Shown here piece by piece: positions 40,832 to 51,375 of a DNA stretch of 64,000 bases. How positions within the stretch are numbered: position 1 is the first letter of the stretch; every line of letters starts with the position of its first letter. The stretch spans positions 1,116,001-1,180,000 of the forward strand of contig NC_015723.1 in NCBI RefSeq assembly GCF_000219215.1, written 5' to 3'. The position numbers and the translations under genes were made by a program. A model generated the notes under the pieces. The model did not search any database and was not told where the DNA came from. It saw nothing but the letters and a program-made list of their open reading frames with translations. The DNA is from Cupriavidus necator N-1 (lineage in GTDB: Bacteria; Pseudomonadota; Gammaproteobacteria; Burkholderiales; Burkholderiaceae).

Positions 40832-41470
40832 ATGAGCACCCGGCCGGAACGTCCCCGCCATTTCTCGATGCTGCGCGAGCTGCAGCTGGCCGATGTCTTT
40901 ACGCTGGGCAACGCGGCCTGCGGCATGGGGTCGGTGTTCTTCGCCATGTTCTACGTGGCCGACCAGCAGCTGTCGCATTTCTTCACGGCGGCGGCGCTGG
41001 CGCCGCTGGCCTTTATCTTCGATGTGCTGGACGGCCGCATCGCGCGCTGGCGCCATGCGCATTCTGCGCTGGGGCGCGAGCTGGATTCGCTGGCCGACGT
41101 GATCTCGTTCGGCGTCGGGCCGGCCACGCTGGCCTTTGCCGCCGGCATGCGCGGCGGCTGGGACCTGGCCGTGCTGATCTACTTTGTCTGCTGCGGCGTG
41201 AGCCGGCTGGCGCGCTTCAACGTCACCGCCGAATCGCTGGCCGAGGGCAGCGACAGCGGCAAGGTGGCCTACTTCGAAGGCACGCCGATCCCGACCAGCG
41301 TGCTGCTGACCGCGGTGCTGGCATGGTGCGCCTGGCAAGGCCAGCTGGGCGGCGAGCTGCCGGGCGGCGCGTGGGTGCTGGGACCCACGGTGCTGCATCC
41401 GCTGGTGCTGCTGTTCGCGCTGTCGGGCACGCTGATGGTCAGCAAGACGCTGCGCATTCCCAAGTTCTGA
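40832..41470 (+). CDS. pssA: CDP-diacylglycerol-serine O-phosphatidyltransferase-like enzyme, 212 aa
   Basis: The CDP-alcohol phosphotransferase signature is complete: DVLDGRIARWRHAHSALGRELDSLADVISFG carries D-G-x2-A-R-x(n)-G-x3-D-x3-D with all metal and CDP ligands. Six hydrophobic helices are expected in 212 residues, and FNVTAESLAEGSDSGKVAYFEGTPIPTS is typical of phosphatidylserine synthases. The reaction is CDP-diacylglycerol plus serine to phosphatidylserine plus CMP at the inner membrane. It may be a paralogue, since housekeeping pssA in relatives usually lies near psd or ilvC (knowledge, not checkable here). Confidence 0.82.
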   Translation: MSTRPERPRHFSMLRELQLADVFTLGNAACGMGSVFFAMFYVADQQLSHFFTAAALAPLAFIFDVLDGRIARWRHAHSALGRELDSLADVISFGVGPATLAFAAGMRGGWDLAVLIYFVCCGVSRLARFNVTAESLAEGSDSGKVAYFEGTPIPTSVLLTAVLAWCAWQGQLGGELPGGAWVLGPTVLHPLVLLFALSGTLMVSKTLRIPKF

Positions 41471-41483
41471 TCCGCCGGGGGCC

Positions 41484-42977
41484 TCAGGCAGGCACCGCGT
41501 TTCCCGCCTCAGGGCCTGCTGGCCGCGTGATGACCTGCCCGTTGCGCGACCCGCTGTGCGCGCCGTGCTGCCAGGTAATGGCGCCGTTGACGATCACGGT
41601 GTCGATGCCTTCGGCTGGCCGGGTGGGGGTCTCGTAACTGGCGGCATCGCGCACGTTGGCCGCATCGAAAACGACGATGTCGGCATGGTGGCCCACGGAG
41701 AGCGTACCGCGCCGGTGCAGGCCGAAGTTGCGCGCCGTCAGCCCGGTCATTTTCCAGACCGCCGTCTCCAGCGGGAACAGGCCGACCTCGCGGCAGTAGT
41801 GCCCCAGTACGCGCGGGAAGGTGCCCCACAGGCGCGGATGCGGGCTGGTGCCGACGGGGATGCCGTCTGAGCCGATCATGGTTTCGTCGAAGGCAAGGAT
41901 GCGCTGGACGTCGTCCTCGTCCATCTGGAAGTAGATCGCGGTGCCCGGCTGCAGGCGGCGCGCGGCTTCTTCCTTGGGCACGCCCCATTCCCTGGCGATG
42001 TCGTCGAGGTCGCGGCCCGCGCATTCGGGGTGCGGCTGGCTGGCGGCGATCAGCACCCGGCCGTCGAGCATGCCGCGGTCGGTGCGGATCATGGTGGAGC
42101 CGGCCGTGTACGGGTAGCAGTCGAGCGACACGCACTGGTGCTTCATGGCCTCGCGGATAAAGGGCAGGGTTACCTGGCTCATGCCAAAGTTGGCCTGCCT
42201 CTGCACCTTGTGGTGCGACACCACCACCGGCACGTCGAGCTCGCGGCCGATGCGGAAGGTCTCGTCGAGCGAGGCCATGACGTGGTCGGACTCGTCGCGC
42301 ATATGCGTGACGTAGAGTGCCTTGCGGGCACTGAGCGGCCGGCAGACTTCAATGATCTCCTCGGTCGTCGCCATGGCGGCGGGCGGGTAGAAGGTGCCGG
42401 TCGACAGGCCGATCGCGCCGGCTTGCATGGCCTCCTCGACCAGCGCCTGCATGGCGGCGATCTCTTTGGCATCGGCTGGCCGGTCCAGCGCCGCCATGGT
42501 GACCGCGCGCAAGGTGGAATGCCCGACCATGGCGGCTACATTGACCGAGCTCGGCATGGTACGCAGCGCGTCGAGGTAGGCGGCGAAGGTGGTGAAGCGG
42601 CCTTGCTCCGGTGTGTCGATCAGGCTCAGCGGCATCGGCAAATCCATGTCGGCACGCAGCGGCGCGGCGCTGATGCCGCAGTTGCCGGCGATCACGGTGG
42701 TGACGCCCTGCGAGACCTTGAACGGCATGTTGGGTTGCGACAGCACCGCCTGGTCATCATGCGTGTGCGCGTCGATAAAGCCTGGGGCGACGATCAGGCC
42801 CGTTGCATCCAGCACCCGGTCGGCCGTGTGCCCGCCGAGGTCGCCGATCGCCGCGATGCAGCCGTCGCGCACGCCGATATCGGCGCTGAAGCGAGGTGCC
42901 TTGCTGCCGTCGATCACGGTGCCGCCGGCGATCAGCAGGTCATAGTGCGTGGCGTGTGCAGAGGTGGGGTCGGACAT
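41484..42977 (-). CDS. D-aminoacylase / N-acyl-D-amino-acid deacylase family amidohydrolase, 497 aa
   Basis: An amidohydrolase-superfamily zinc enzyme: [25 protein letters not shown] at the start, metal-binding [32 protein letters not shown], a later metal His region ([18 protein letters not shown]) and the C-terminal [29 protein letters not shown]. The order and length fit D-aminoacylases, which release D-amino acids from N-acyl-D-amino acids. It is the last gene of the eight-gene operon that starts with a D-amino-acid dehydrogenase, which fits this substrate. AAGGAA precedes the ATG. Confidence 0.88.
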   Translation of the reverse strand: MSDPTSAHATHYDLLIAGGTVIDGSKAPRFSADIGVRDGCIAAIGDLGGHTADRVLDATGLIVAPGFIDAHTHDDQAVLSQPNMPFKVSQGVTTVIAGNCGISAAPLRADMDLPMPLSLIDTPEQGRFTTFAAYLDALRTMPSSVNVAAMVGHSTLRAVTMAALDRPADAKEIAAMQALVEEAMQAGAIGLSTGTFYPPAAMATTEEIIEVCRPLSARKALYVTHMRDESDHVMASLDETFRIGRELDVPVVVSHHKVQRQANFGMSQVTLPFIREAMKHQCVSLDCYPYTAGSTMIRTDRGMLDGRVLIAASQPHPECAGRDLDDIAREWGVPKEEAARRLQPGTAIYFQMDEDDVQRILAFDETMIGSDGIPVGTSPHPRLWGTFPRVLGHYCREVGLFPLETAVWKMTGLTARNFGLHRRGTLSVGHHADIVVFDAANVRDAASYETPTRPAEGIDTVIVNGAITWQHGAHSGSRNGQVITRPAGPEAGNAVPA

Positions 42978-43008
42978 GGGATTCCTTTCCTGGACTGGAG
43001 CGTATCGG

Positions 43009-44001
43009 TCAGCGGAAATGGCAGGCCACCAGGTGGATGCCGGTGGCGGAGGGACGTTCGGTCAGCAAGGGGGCCTGCTCCTTGCAGCGGGCTTGCGCAT
43101 GCGGGCAGCGCGTGTGGAAGCGGCAGCCCGCCGGCGGATTGGCCGGGCTGGGCGGATCGCCCTGCAGCAGCAGGCGCCGGGCGGGCTTGCGCGGGTCGGG
43201 CACCGGCACGGCGGACAGCAGGATCTCCGTATAGGGGTGGCGCGGCGCCGAGAACAAGGTGTCGCGGTCGGCCAGTTCGACGATCTGGCCGAGGTACATC
43301 ACGGCGACCCGGTGGCTGATATGGCGTACCACGGCCAGGTCGTGCGCGACGAACAGGTAGGCGATGCCGAACTCGGCCTGCAGGTCCATCAGCAGGTTGA
43401 CCACCTGCGCCTGGACGGAGACATCGAGCGCAGATACCGGCTCGTCGCAGACGATGAGCTTTGGGTTCAGTGCCAACGCGCGCGCGATGCCCAGCCGCTG
43501 GCGCTGGCCGCCGGAGAACTCGTGCGGGAACTTGCGCACGGCTTCGGGCCGCAGGCCGACCTTGCTGAACAGCCATTGCACGCGCTCGTTACGCTCGGCA
43601 CGCGACTGCAGGCCGAAGTTGCGCAGCGGCTCGCCCACGATCTCGCCCGCCGTCAGCCGCGGGCTGAGCGAGGCATAGGGGTCCTGGAAGATGATCTGCA
43701 GGTCGCGCCGGCGCTGCCGCATGGCGCTTGCCGGCAGGCCCAGCAGTTCCTCGCCGTCGAGCTGCACCGAGCCTGAAGTCGGCTCGATCAGGCGCAGCAC
43801 CGACTTGGCAGTGGTGGTCTTGCCGCAGCCGGATTCGCCGACCAGCGAGAGCGTCTCGCCGCGCTCCACGGTGAAGGACACGCCGTCCACAGCCTGGATC
43901 GGAGGCCTGCCCGGTGCCAGCCAGCGCCGCGGTGCGAGGTAGTGTTTCTTCAGGCAGTCGACCTTGAGCAGGGGCGTTGGCGTGGCGGAGGTCGTGATCA
44001 T
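43009..44001 (-). CDS. Dipeptide/oligopeptide ABC transporter ATP-binding protein, DppF-like, 330 aa
   Basis: Walker [11 protein letters not shown] (about 58-67), Q-loop [13 protein letters not shown], signature [15 protein letters not shown], Walker [14 protein letters not shown] and the H-loop in FVAHDL are present, with the oligopeptide-transporter C-terminal extension ([22 protein letters not shown]) whose Cys residues bind an iron-sulphur cluster in DppD/DppF relatives. The ATG at 44001 overlaps the stop of the preceding ATPase gene (ATGA). It powers uptake with the partner ATPase and the two permeases. Confidence 0.92.
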   Translation of the reverse strand: MITTSATPTPLLKVDCLKKHYLAPRRWLAPGRPPIQAVDGVSFTVERGETLSLVGESGCGKTTTAKSVLRLIEPTSGSVQLDGEELLGLPASAMRQRRRDLQIIFQDPYASLSPRLTAGEIVGEPLRNFGLQSRAERNERVQWLFSKVGLRPEAVRKFPHEFSGGQRQRLGIARALALNPKLIVCDEPVSALDVSVQAQVVNLLMDLQAEFGIAYLFVAHDLAVVRHISHRVAVMYLGQIVELADRDTLFSAPRHPYTEILLSAVPVPDPRKPARRLLLQGDPPSPANPPAGCRFHTRCPHAQARCKEQAPLLTERPSATGIHLVACHFR

Positions 44002-45053
44002 GCGATGGCTTCCTGGGCTTGTGGGTTGCATTCGATGCGGCCTTCCTCGACGGCGAAGCAGGCCACCGCATGGTCGCCGCCGTGGCGTGTGAGCTGCGGC
44101 AGCTCGCGCGCGCAGCGCGCGTTGGCATGCGTGCAGCGTGCCGCGAAGGCACAGCCGCGGCGCGCTTCCTGTGGCGATGGCACCAGGCCGGGGATCTCGG
44201 CCAGGCGCCGGCTGCGGGTGTTCATCGATGGCATTGATGCCATCAATGCGCGGGTGTAGGGGTGCAGCGGGCGGTCGAACAGCTCAGTGACGCTGGCTTC
44301 CTCGACCTTGAGCCCGGCGTACATCACGATCACGCGGTCGCAGCATTCGGCCACCACGCCCAGGTCGTGCGTGATCATCACCACGCCCATGCCCAGTTCC
44401 TGCTGCAGGCGGCGGATCAGGTCCAGGATCTGCGCCTGGATGGTCACATCGAGCGCCGTGGTGGGTTCGTCGGCAATCAGCACCTCGGGATTGCAGGCCA
44501 GCGCCAGCGCGATCATCACACGCTGGCGCATGCCGCCCGAAAGCTGGTGCGGGTACTCGTTGACGCGGCGTTCGGGCTCGGGGATCTGCACCAGCCGCAG
44601 CATTTCCACTGCGCGCCGGAGCGCGACGGCGCGGCTCGCGCCCTGGTGCAGTTGCACGGTTTCGGCAATCTGGCGGCCAATCGTCAGCACCGGGTTCAGC
44701 GAGGTCATCGGCTCCTGGAAGATCATCGAGACGCGATTGCCGCGGATGCGGCGCATCTCGCGTTCGCTGAGCAGCAACAGGTCCGTGCCGCGCAGCCGCA
44801 CAGCGCCGCGGATGCGTGCCGGCGGCGTGGGCAGCAGCCGCATGATGGACAGCGCTGTCACGCTCTTGCCGCAGCCTGACTCGCCCACCACGCCCAGCGT
44901 CTGGCCGGCGCGCACGGTGTACGAGACGCCGTTGACCGAGCGGGCCGGCCCGGTGAGCGTGTCGAAATGCGTATGGAGATCCTCCACTTCGAGCAGCGGC
45001 TCGCCCGTGGCCGGCGTAACGTGGGACAGCGCGCGCGACATCGTGATGGTCAT
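43998..45053 (-). CDS. Dipeptide/oligopeptide ABC transporter ATP-binding protein, DppD-like, 351 aa
   Basis: Motifs: Walker [15 protein letters not shown]-loop [15 protein letters not shown], signature [15 protein letters not shown], Walker [14 protein letters not shown]-loop [11 protein letters not shown] and the Cys-rich tail [27 protein letters not shown] lies before the ATG at 45053. It forms the ATPase heterodimer with the product of the overlapping downstream gene. Confidence 0.92.
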   Translation of the reverse strand: MTITMSRALSHVTPATGEPLLEVEDLHTHFDTLTGPARSVNGVSYTVRAGQTLGVVGESGCGKSVTALSIMRLLPTPPARIRGAVRLRGTDLLLLSEREMRRIRGNRVSMIFQEPMTSLNPVLTIGRQIAETVQLHQGASRAVALRRAVEMLRLVQIPEPERRVNEYPHQLSGGMRQRVMIALALACNPEVLIADEPTTALDVTIQAQILDLIRRLQQELGMGVVMITHDLGVVAECCDRVIVMYAGLKVEEASVTELFDRPLHPYTRALMASMPSMNTRSRRLAEIPGLVPSPQEARRGCAFAARCTHANARCARELPQLTRHGGDHAVACFAVEEGRIECNPQAQEAIA

Positions 45054-45069
45054 GGTTGCGCTCCCGGAT

Positions 45070-45990
45070 TCAGAGTTGCCGCGCCAGGCGCGGATCCAGC
45101 GCGTCGCGCAGGCCGTCGCCGAGCAGGTTGATGGCCAACACCGTCGCGGCCAGCAGGATGCCCGGGTACAGGATGATGTGGAAGGCCACGGCCACGAAAT
45201 TGCGCCCCTCGGCCATCATGTTGCCCCAGCTCGGCATCTGGGCGGGCACGCCGACGCCGAGGAAAGACAGCGCGGCTTCCGTGAGCACGGCAGTGGCGGC
45301 CACGAAAGTAGCCTGAACGATCAGCGGCGCCACCATATTAGGCACCACGTGGCGCACCAGGATCACCGGCAGGCGGGTGCCGACCGCATGCGCCGCCTCG
45401 ACGTAGAGCTGCTCGCGCAGGGTCAGCGCCAGCGAGCGCACCAGCCGCACCACGCGCGGCACCTCGGGTATGGCGATGGCGATGATCACCGCGCTCAGGC
45501 TGGCCTGCGTAACGGCCATCAGCGCAATCGCCAGCAGGATGCCCGGGATTGCCATCAGGCCGTCCATCACGCGCATCACCAAGGAGTCCGCCCGGCGCAC
45601 GAAGCCTGCGACCAGGCCCAGCAGCACGCCGGACACGGTTGCGAGCAGCCCGACCGACAGACCCACGATCATGGATACGCGGCCGCCCCAGACCGCGCGG
45701 CTGAACACGTCGCGGCCCAGCGCGTCGGTACCGAACCAGTGCTCGGCCGATGGCGGCTGTATGCGCGCCAGCGGGTCGATGTCCTGCGGGTCGATGGTGG
45801 CAATCCAGGGCGCGCCGAGGGAGAGCACGGCGATCACCGCCAGCAGCAGCGCGCCCAGGATCAACGTGGGGTGCTTGCGCGCCCAGTGCCAGCGCGGCAG
45901 CACGAAAGGCGCATCGTCGGGTGCCGGTACGGCAGGTTCGGTCGCGGGCAGGGAAGTGGTCATGTCAGCAGGTCTCGCGGCGAAAGCCAT
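45070..45990 (-). CDS. Dipeptide-type ABC transporter permease, DppC-like, 306 aa
   Basis: Six predicted TM helices; the N-terminal OppC-like segment reads [47 protein letters not shown] and the permease EAA-loop region ([30 protein letters not shown]) are typical. The ATG at 45990 overlaps the stop of the DppB-like gene (ATGA), implying coupling; a second in-frame ATG at 45963 would shorten the protein by nine residues. Confidence 0.9.
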   Translation of the reverse strand: MAFAARPADMTTSLPATEPAVPAPDDAPFVLPRWHWARKHPTLILGALLLAVIAVLSLGAPWIATIDPQDIDPLARIQPPSAEHWFGTDALGRDVFSRAVWGGRVSMIVGLSVGLLATVSGVLLGLVAGFVRRADSLVMRVMDGLMAIPGILLAIALMAVTQASLSAVIIAIAIPEVPRVVRLVRSLALTLREQLYVEAAHAVGTRLPVILVRHVVPNMVAPLIVQATFVAATAVLTEAALSFLGVGVPAQMPSWGNMMAEGRNFVAVAFHIILYPGILLAATVLAINLLGDGLRDALDPRLARQL

Positions 45991-46925
45991 CAGTACTTGA
46001 TGCGCGGATCGAACAGCCGGTAGCTGAGGTCGATCATCAGGTTGATCAGCACGTAGACCCCGGCGGAGACCAGCAGCACGCTCTGGATCACCGGGTAGTC
46101 GTGGCGCTGCACCGAGTCGACCACCAGGCGGCCGACACCCGGGATCGCAAACACGGTCTCGGTCACGACCACGCCGCCGATCAGCAGCGCGATGCCCATG
46201 CCGACGGTGGTGGCGATCGGGATCGCCGCGTTGCGCAGCGCGTGGCCCAGCACCGGCAGCACGCCCAGGCCCTTGGCGCGCGCCGTGCGGATGTAGTCCT
46301 CGTGCAGGACTTCCAGCACGGTAGCGCGCGTCATGCGCGTCACCAGCGCGATATAGACCAGCGCCAGGTTGACGCAGGGCAGCACCAGGCTGCGCAGCCA
46401 TGCGCCAGCGCCGTCGGCGAGGCGCGCATAGCCCTGTACCGGGAACCAAGGCAACTGGATGGCAAAGGCGTAGACCAGCAGGTAGCCCACCAGGAACACC
46501 GGCAGCGAGAATGCCAGCACCGCGAACAGCATCACCAGCCGGTCGACCCAGCTGCCGGCGCGGTATGCGGCCAGCGTTCCCAGTGGCACCGCGACCAGCA
46601 AGGTCAGCAGCATGGTCAGCGCGGCGACGGAGACGGTCGGCTCCAGCCTCTGTGCCAGCAACCGGGCCACCGGCACCTGGGTGAAGATGGAGGTGCCGAG
46701 GTCGCCGGTGGCGAGCCGGCCAAGCCACAGCAAAAACTGCCGCCACAACGGCTGGTCCAGCCCCAGTACGCCGCGCAGCCTGGCGATGTCGTCAACGGTC
46801 GCGAGGTCGCCTGCGATCAGCGCCGCCGGATCGCCCGGCGACAAGTGGATCAGCAGGAAGACCACCACGGCCACCACTGCCATCACAGGCAGCGTCGCGG
46901 CCAGGCGTCGGAGCAGGTAGCCCAT
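45990..46925 (-). CDS. Dipeptide-type ABC transporter permease, DppB-like, 311 aa
   Basis: [33 protein letters not shown] is the standard DppB/OppB N-terminus with TM1. The EAA-loop ([31 protein letters not shown]) and the C-terminal RLFDPRIKY are conserved. GGGGGAAA precedes the ATG at 46925. It forms the membrane channel with the DppC-like subunit encoded directly downstream. Confidence 0.92.
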   Translation of the reverse strand: MGYLLRRLAATLPVMAVVAVVVFLLIHLSPGDPAALIAGDLATVDDIARLRGVLGLDQPLWRQFLLWLGRLATGDLGTSIFTQVPVARLLAQRLEPTVSVAALTMLLTLLVAVPLGTLAAYRAGSWVDRLVMLFAVLAFSLPVFLVGYLLVYAFAIQLPWFPVQGYARLADGAGAWLRSLVLPCVNLALVYIALVTRMTRATVLEVLHEDYIRTARAKGLGVLPVLGHALRNAAIPIATTVGMGIALLIGGVVVTETVFAIPGVGRLVVDSVQRHDYPVIQSVLLVSAGVYVLINLMIDLSYRLFDPRIKY

Positions 46926-46959
46926 TGTCGTGTTTCCCCCGGTGGTTCGTGCTTCGTGG

Positions 46960-48543
46960 TTATTTGTCGAGCATCCAGACCGTGGGCATGCCGGCCCACA
47001 TCCTGTCGATGCCCTTGAGGCTGGCACGCGCCGCGAAGGCCGCCGAGTACTGGCCGGCGTTCACATAGGGCACCGCCTCATAGGCGCGCTTCTGGAAGGC
47101 ATCGAGCAGTTCCTTGCGTTTGGCGGGCACGGTCTCGCGGATCCAGGCCGTGCGCAGTGCGTCGAGCGGCTTGTCGCAGGGCCAGCCGGGCAGGCTGGTG
47201 CCGCAGGCGGCGCCGAGGTAGGCATTGGTGATCGGGGAATCGGCATCGAACTCGCCCGCGACGGTCACGTACATATTCCAGCCCCCGGCCTCGGGCGCAT
47301 CCCGCTTGGCGCGGCGCGCGCCGATGGAGGCCCAGTCCATGTTCTGCATGTCGACGTTCATGCCCATGCTGCGCATGGTCTGTGCCGCCATCAGGGCTTC
47401 AGCGTTGAGCTGGGGAATGTCGGTCGGCACAAGCAGCACCACCTTTTCGCCCTTGTAGCCCGCCGCGCCCAGCAACTGCTTGGCACGGGCCGGATCGGCC
47501 TTGCGATACGGTTCGGCGCCGGCAGCGGTATCGTTGGGGCCGCCGCAGATGAAGAAGGTGGCGCAGTAGTTGATGCGCATGTCGAGCGGGTAGCCCATGG
47601 CCGCGGTGAAGCGTTCCTGGCTGACCGCCTGCAGGAAGGCCTGGCGCACTTTCGGGTTGTTGAATGGTGGATGCAGCTGGTTCATCACCAGCACGCCCTG
47701 GTAGGCGCCGCCCGAGCCGAGCTTGATGCCGGCGTCGCCGCGCAGCGGGGTGATGTAGTCCGGCGGTACCTGCTCGATCAGGTCGACCTCGCCGCGCTTG
47801 AGCGCCGCGATGGCGCTGTTGGCGTCCGGCAGGTAGAGCCATTCGACGCGGTCCACGCGAGGCTGCTTGCTGCCGGCGAGGCCGCTCGCGGGCTCGCTGC
47901 GTGCCACGTAGTGCGGGTTGCGCACGAAGACCGCCTTGTTGCCCGGCACCCATTCGTCGCGCTTGAAGATGAAGGGGCCGGAGCCCAGCACCTCGGGCAG
48001 CGGTGCGGTGGCGGGCATCCTGGCCAGGCGCTCCGGCAGGATCACCGGGGGAAAGCCAGAGGGCTTGGCCAGCGCATCGAGCACCATGCCAAAGGGCTCC
48101 TTGAGCGTCAGCGTGAACGTGCGCACGTCGACCGCCTTCCACTCGGCGCCGGCTTCGCCCATGGCACGGCCCAGGCTGTCGCGCGCGCCCCAGCGCTGCA
48201 GCGAGGCGATCGCGTCCGCCGAGGTAACCGCGCTGCCGTCCGAGAACTTCAGGCCGGGGCGCAGGGTGAAGCTCCACTGCCGCGCATCCTTCGAGCTGCT
48301 GTACTTCTCGACCATCTGCGGTTGGGGCTTGCTCCTGGCGTCCTGCGCGAACAGGGTGTCGTAGACCATGTAGCCGAAGTTGCGCGTGATGTAGGCCGTG
48401 GTGAAGGTCGGATCGAGGATCTTCAGGTCGGCATGCGCCACGACCTTGAGCGTCTTGGTCTGCGCCAGCACGGGCAGGCTGGCGCCTGCCAGGACCAGGG
48501 CGCCCGCCGCGAGCGCGGCGGATAGGGGTCGGTTTGGTGTCAT
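46960..48543 (-). CDS. Extracytoplasmic solute-binding protein family 5 (DppA-like), 527 aa
   Basis: A signal peptide (LSAALAAGALVLAGASLPVLAQ) is followed by the family-5 peptide-binding fold: LKILDPTFTTAYITRNFGYMVYDTLFAQD, SFTLRPGLKFSDGSAVTSADAIASLQRW, and a C-terminal lobe with WNMYVTVAGEFDADSPITNAYLGAAC. It captures the transport substrate in the periplasm. The neighbouring D-aminoacylase and D-amino-acid dehydrogenase suggest N-acyl-D-amino acids or D-residue peptides. A run of GTC/GTT triplets lies just upstream (about 48555-48580). GGAGA precedes the ATG. Confidence 0.9.
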   Translation of the reverse strand: MTPNRPLSAALAAGALVLAGASLPVLAQTKTLKVVAHADLKILDPTFTTAYITRNFGYMVYDTLFAQDARSKPQPQMVEKYSSSKDARQWSFTLRPGLKFSDGSAVTSADAIASLQRWGARDSLGRAMGEAGAEWKAVDVRTFTLTLKEPFGMVLDALAKPSGFPPVILPERLARMPATAPLPEVLGSGPFIFKRDEWVPGNKAVFVRNPHYVARSEPASGLAGSKQPRVDRVEWLYLPDANSAIAALKRGEVDLIEQVPPDYITPLRGDAGIKLGSGGAYQGVLVMNQLHPPFNNPKVRQAFLQAVSQERFTAAMGYPLDMRINYCATFFICGGPNDTAAGAEPYRKADPARAKQLLGAAGYKGEKVVLLVPTDIPQLNAEALMAAQTMRSMGMNVDMQNMDWASIGARRAKRDAPEAGGWNMYVTVAGEFDADSPITNAYLGAACGTSLPGWPCDKPLDALRTAWIRETVPAKRKELLDAFQKRAYEAVPYVNAGQYSAAFAARASLKGIDRMWAGMPTVWMLDK

Positions 48544-48603
48544 CTGCAGTCTCCGTTTTCGTCGTTGTCGTTGTTGTCGTGATCGCAGCCAGGCGGCCGG
48601 CGC

Positions 48604-50058
48604 TCAGGCCGCGGTGCTGTCCAGCGGCCACTTGGGCCGTTGGATCTTGCGATAGGCCAGGGTCGTGAGGTCAAGCGTGACGGCACCCGGGGCGCCCGCG
48701 TAGATCACGTGCCCTGCCACTTTCGAGTAGCAGGCGTAGAAGTGCTGCGAGGACTTGACCACGATGATCTGCTTGCGCGCCAGGTCACAGCCCAGCTGGG
48801 TGAACATGTCCGTGCCCATGGCCTGGTTGCGCAGCGTGATCAGCACGATGTCGATGCCGTTGGCTTCCACCAGCGCGCAGTCGCCCATCGGCACCGGCGC
48901 GTCGGACAGGCCGGTCATCACCATGTCGGGCAGCAGGGCCTTGACCGTGCAGTCCAGGTCCAGCGGGTCGCCGGATAGCGGACTGATCTTGCCACCGATG
49001 CGCATCGACAGGCGTGCGCCCACGCCGGCATCGAAGGCGATGCGCACCGCGATCGGGTCCCACATCGGGCCGACCGCCGCATTGCCGATGCCGCGCTCGA
49101 TCATGCGGCGCAGGATAAAGGTGGAGTCGCTCGCTGCGCCGCCGCCGGGATTGTCGGCGCCGTCGGCCAGCACCACCGGCCCGGCGTCGAAGGCCAGCGC
49201 CTCGTCGAGCGAGGTGTCGATGTCCGGGTAGCGCACCGTGAGCCCGTCGCGCATGGCGATCAGTTCGTCGGCCAGTTGCCGCGCCAGCGCATCGGCCCTG
49301 GCCTGGTTGCCATCGGCGTAGACCAGCACCTTGGTGCCCATCCCTGGCACATCGCCCCATGAAAATCCATGCGCCACCGAGATCGACAGCACGCCGTCGC
49401 GCCCTTCCAGCGACTGGATGCGGTCGATGAAGCCGCGCGCCGGCTCGCGCGAGGTGTGGACCGTGACGATCATCCTGCAATCGACCACCGCCGCCACCGG
49501 GCGAACCTTGCCTTCCACCGTGGCCGCGCACAGGTCGACCAGTTCCAGCGCGCGTTCCAGCACGTCGGTATGCGGGTATTCCTTGAAGGCGACCAGCACG
49601 TCGGCGTATGCCACCATCTCGGGCGTCAGGTGGCAGTGCGGGTCCAGCTCAGCGCCGATCACCACCTCGGGTCCGACGATGGCGCGCACACGCTGCAGCA
49701 GGTCGCCCTCGCAGTCGTCATAGCCATCGGCCACCATCGCGCCGTGCAGGCCGAGCACCACCATGTCCACCGGCAGCGCCGCGCGCAGGTCGGTCAACAG
49801 TTCCTCGCGCAGGGTTTCGTAGGCATGGCGGGTGGTGGTGCCGCTGGGCTGCGCGCCGGCCACCATGCCTTCGCACAGCTGCCAGCCGCGCTCCTTGCCG
49901 CGGATCCGTGCTGCCCACAGCGGGCCTGAGAAAAACGTCATCTGGTCAGGATGCTGGCCGGCCGCGAAGTAGCCGCGGTCCCTGAAGGACGACAGGCCGG
50001 TGGGCATCGGCGCAAAGGTGTTGGTTTCGGTAGCGAGGGAGGCACTGAAGACACGCAC
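48604..50058 (-). CDS. M81-family metallopeptidase, MlrC-like, 484 aa
   Basis: MRVFSASLATETNTFAPMPTGL opens the protein as in MlrC relatives, followed by metal-site segments VVLGLHGAMVADGYDDCEGDLL and GAELDPHCHLTPEM and the C-terminal domain motif VLADGADNPGGGAASDSTFILRRM. MlrC of sphingomonads cleaves linear microcystin peptides, which contain D-residues; most homologues are uncharacterised. The start is GTG at 50058 with AGGAG nine bases upstream. Its place between the dehydrogenase and transporter genes suggests it processes an imported D-residue compound (inference). Confidence 0.85.
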   Translation of the reverse strand: MRVFSASLATETNTFAPMPTGLSSFRDRGYFAAGQHPDQMTFFSGPLWAARIRGKERGWQLCEGMVAGAQPSGTTTRHAYETLREELLTDLRAALPVDMVVLGLHGAMVADGYDDCEGDLLQRVRAIVGPEVVIGAELDPHCHLTPEMVAYADVLVAFKEYPHTDVLERALELVDLCAATVEGKVRPVAAVVDCRMIVTVHTSREPARGFIDRIQSLEGRDGVLSISVAHGFSWGDVPGMGTKVLVYADGNQARADALARQLADELIAMRDGLTVRYPDIDTSLDEALAFDAGPVVLADGADNPGGGAASDSTFILRRMIERGIGNAAVGPMWDPIAVRIAFDAGVGARLSMRIGGKISPLSGDPLDLDCTVKALLPDMVMTGLSDAPVPMGDCALVEANGIDIVLITLRNQAMGTDMFTQLGCDLARKQIIVVKSSQHFYACYSKVAGHVIYAGAPGAVTLDLTTLAYRKIQRPKWPLDSTAA

Positions 50059-50109
50059 GATGGTTGGCTCCTGGTCAGTCGGGGACTAGCGGTTGGGGGA
50101 AGACGCGAT

Positions 50110-51276
50110 TCAGGCCGAAGCGGCCAGGCGGGCCAGGCGCGCCGGCCCGAGCATCTCGGCGCTCAGGCCGAACGAAGCGGGATGCGCCGGCACCGGCAGG
50201 CCGCGCGCCAGCGCGGCACAGGTCTCGCCCATGGCCGCCGAGGTCTGGATGCCGTAGCCGCCCTGGCCCGCCACCCAGAAGAAGCCCGGCACGGCGTCGT
50301 CGAACCCGCCCACCAGGTCGCCGTCGGCGACGAAAGAGCGCAGCCCGGCCCAGGTGCGCGCAGGGCGGCGGATCCTGAGCGAGGTCGCGGTCTCGATGCG
50401 GTCGATGGCGAGCGCGATATCCATTTCCTCGGGCTGGACGTCCTGTGGCTCGACCGGATCGGCATTGGCCGGGGAGCCCAGCAACATGCCGGCATCGGGC
50501 TTGATGTACCAGTCCTCGTCGGCACCGAAGACCATGGGCCAGCCGCTGGTGTCCATCTCCACGGGCGGCGCGAAGACGAAGGCAGAGCGGCGGCGGGGTT
50601 CAATCCCCAGCGGTTGCACGCCGGCCAGCCGTGCGATGACGTCGGCCCAGGCGCCGGCGGCGTTGAGTACCACCGGTGCCGCATATACCGCCCCGCCAGC
50701 ATCCACGCGCCAGCGGTCCTGCACGCGTGCCATGGCCGTGACTTCGGCATCGCACACCAGCTTGCCGCCGGCCTGGCGCATGCCGCGCAGGTAGCCCTGG
50801 TGGATCGCGTCTACATCCATGTCTGCGGCGCCGGGCTCATAAACGCCGCCGGCCAGTTGCTCGGCGCGCAGCGCCGGTACGCGCTCGCACGCTTGCGCGG
50901 CACTCAGCAGGCGGGCGTCGGGATCGACGGCGCGCACCACGTCCCAGTGCGCGTCAAGCAAATGCTGTTGCCCGGGGCCGGCGACCATCAGCGCGCCGCG
51001 CGGCGTGAGCAGCGGGTGCGAGGCAAAACCCGGCGGCGGATCCTGCAGGAAGGCGCGGCTTGCCATCGTCAGCGCGCGGACCTGCGTGGTGCCGTAGCTT
51101 TCCATGAACAACGCCGCCGAGCGGCCGGTCGAGTGGTAGCCAGGCTGGGCTTCGCGTTCGAGCAGGATGACGCGGCCATGGGGCGCGAGCCAGTACGCGA
51201 CGGAAGCACCGGCAATGCCGCCTCCAATGATGAGAAAGTCGGCTGGAATCGGTGAGGCAGCGTGAGTCGGGCGCAT
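50110..51276 (-). CDS. FAD-dependent D-amino-acid dehydrogenase, DauA-like, 388 aa
   Basis: The dinucleotide motif FLIIGGGIAGASVAYWLAPHGRVILLEREAQPGYHSTGRSAALF and the blocks DVDAIHQGYLRGMRQAGGKLVC, IEPRRRSAFVFAPP, WYIKPDAGMLLGSPANADPVEPQDVQPEEMDIA and TWAGLRSFVADGDLVGG closely follow D-arginine dehydrogenase (DauA) of Pseudomonas as I recall it. Such enzymes oxidise D-amino acids to 2-keto acids and ammonia, passing electrons to quinones rather than oxygen. It is the first gene of the operon and divergent from an HTH-cupin regulator. Substrate preference (D-Arg, D-Lys or broader) is open. Confidence 0.87.
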   Translation of the reverse strand: MRPTHAASPIPADFLIIGGGIAGASVAYWLAPHGRVILLEREAQPGYHSTGRSAALFMESYGTTQVRALTMASRAFLQDPPPGFASHPLLTPRGALMVAGPGQQHLLDAHWDVVRAVDPDARLLSAAQACERVPALRAEQLAGGVYEPGAADMDVDAIHQGYLRGMRQAGGKLVCDAEVTAMARVQDRWRVDAGGAVYAAPVVLNAAGAWADVIARLAGVQPLGIEPRRRSAFVFAPPVEMDTSGWPMVFGADEDWYIKPDAGMLLGSPANADPVEPQDVQPEEMDIALAIDRIETATSLRIRRPARTWAGLRSFVADGDLVGGFDDAVPGFFWVAGQGGYGIQTSAAMGETCAALARGLPVPAHPASFGLSAEMLGPARLARLAASA

Positions 51277-51343
51277 GGATCAGGTGGCATGAGAGCGCCT
51301 GCGAGGCGCTCGTGCATTCGGAATGGGAGTGAGTGTAGGTAAG

Positions 51344-51375
51344 AATTTGCGTATATGCAAATTGCGGATACGCAA
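51344..51375. promoter_or_regulatory. Overlapping palindromes between the D-amino-acid operon and its regulator gene
   Basis: AATTTGC-GTATAT-GCAAATT (51344-51363) has perfect 7-bp arms. TTGCG-GATA-CGCAA (51362-51375) has perfect 5-bp arms and overlaps the first. A third TTGCG follows at 51379-51383. They lie between the divergent start codons (51276 and 51403), the expected place for the HTH-cupin regulator to control both its own gene and the operon. Confidence 0.6.

Noticed and set aside
48550..48590. Run of GTC/GTT triplets before the family-5 receptor gene, considered as a microsatellite or protein-coding repeat
   Set aside because: Imperfect and only about 25-30 bases, lying between the receptor start and the MlrC-like gene; no repeat unit beyond loose triplets and no coding role.
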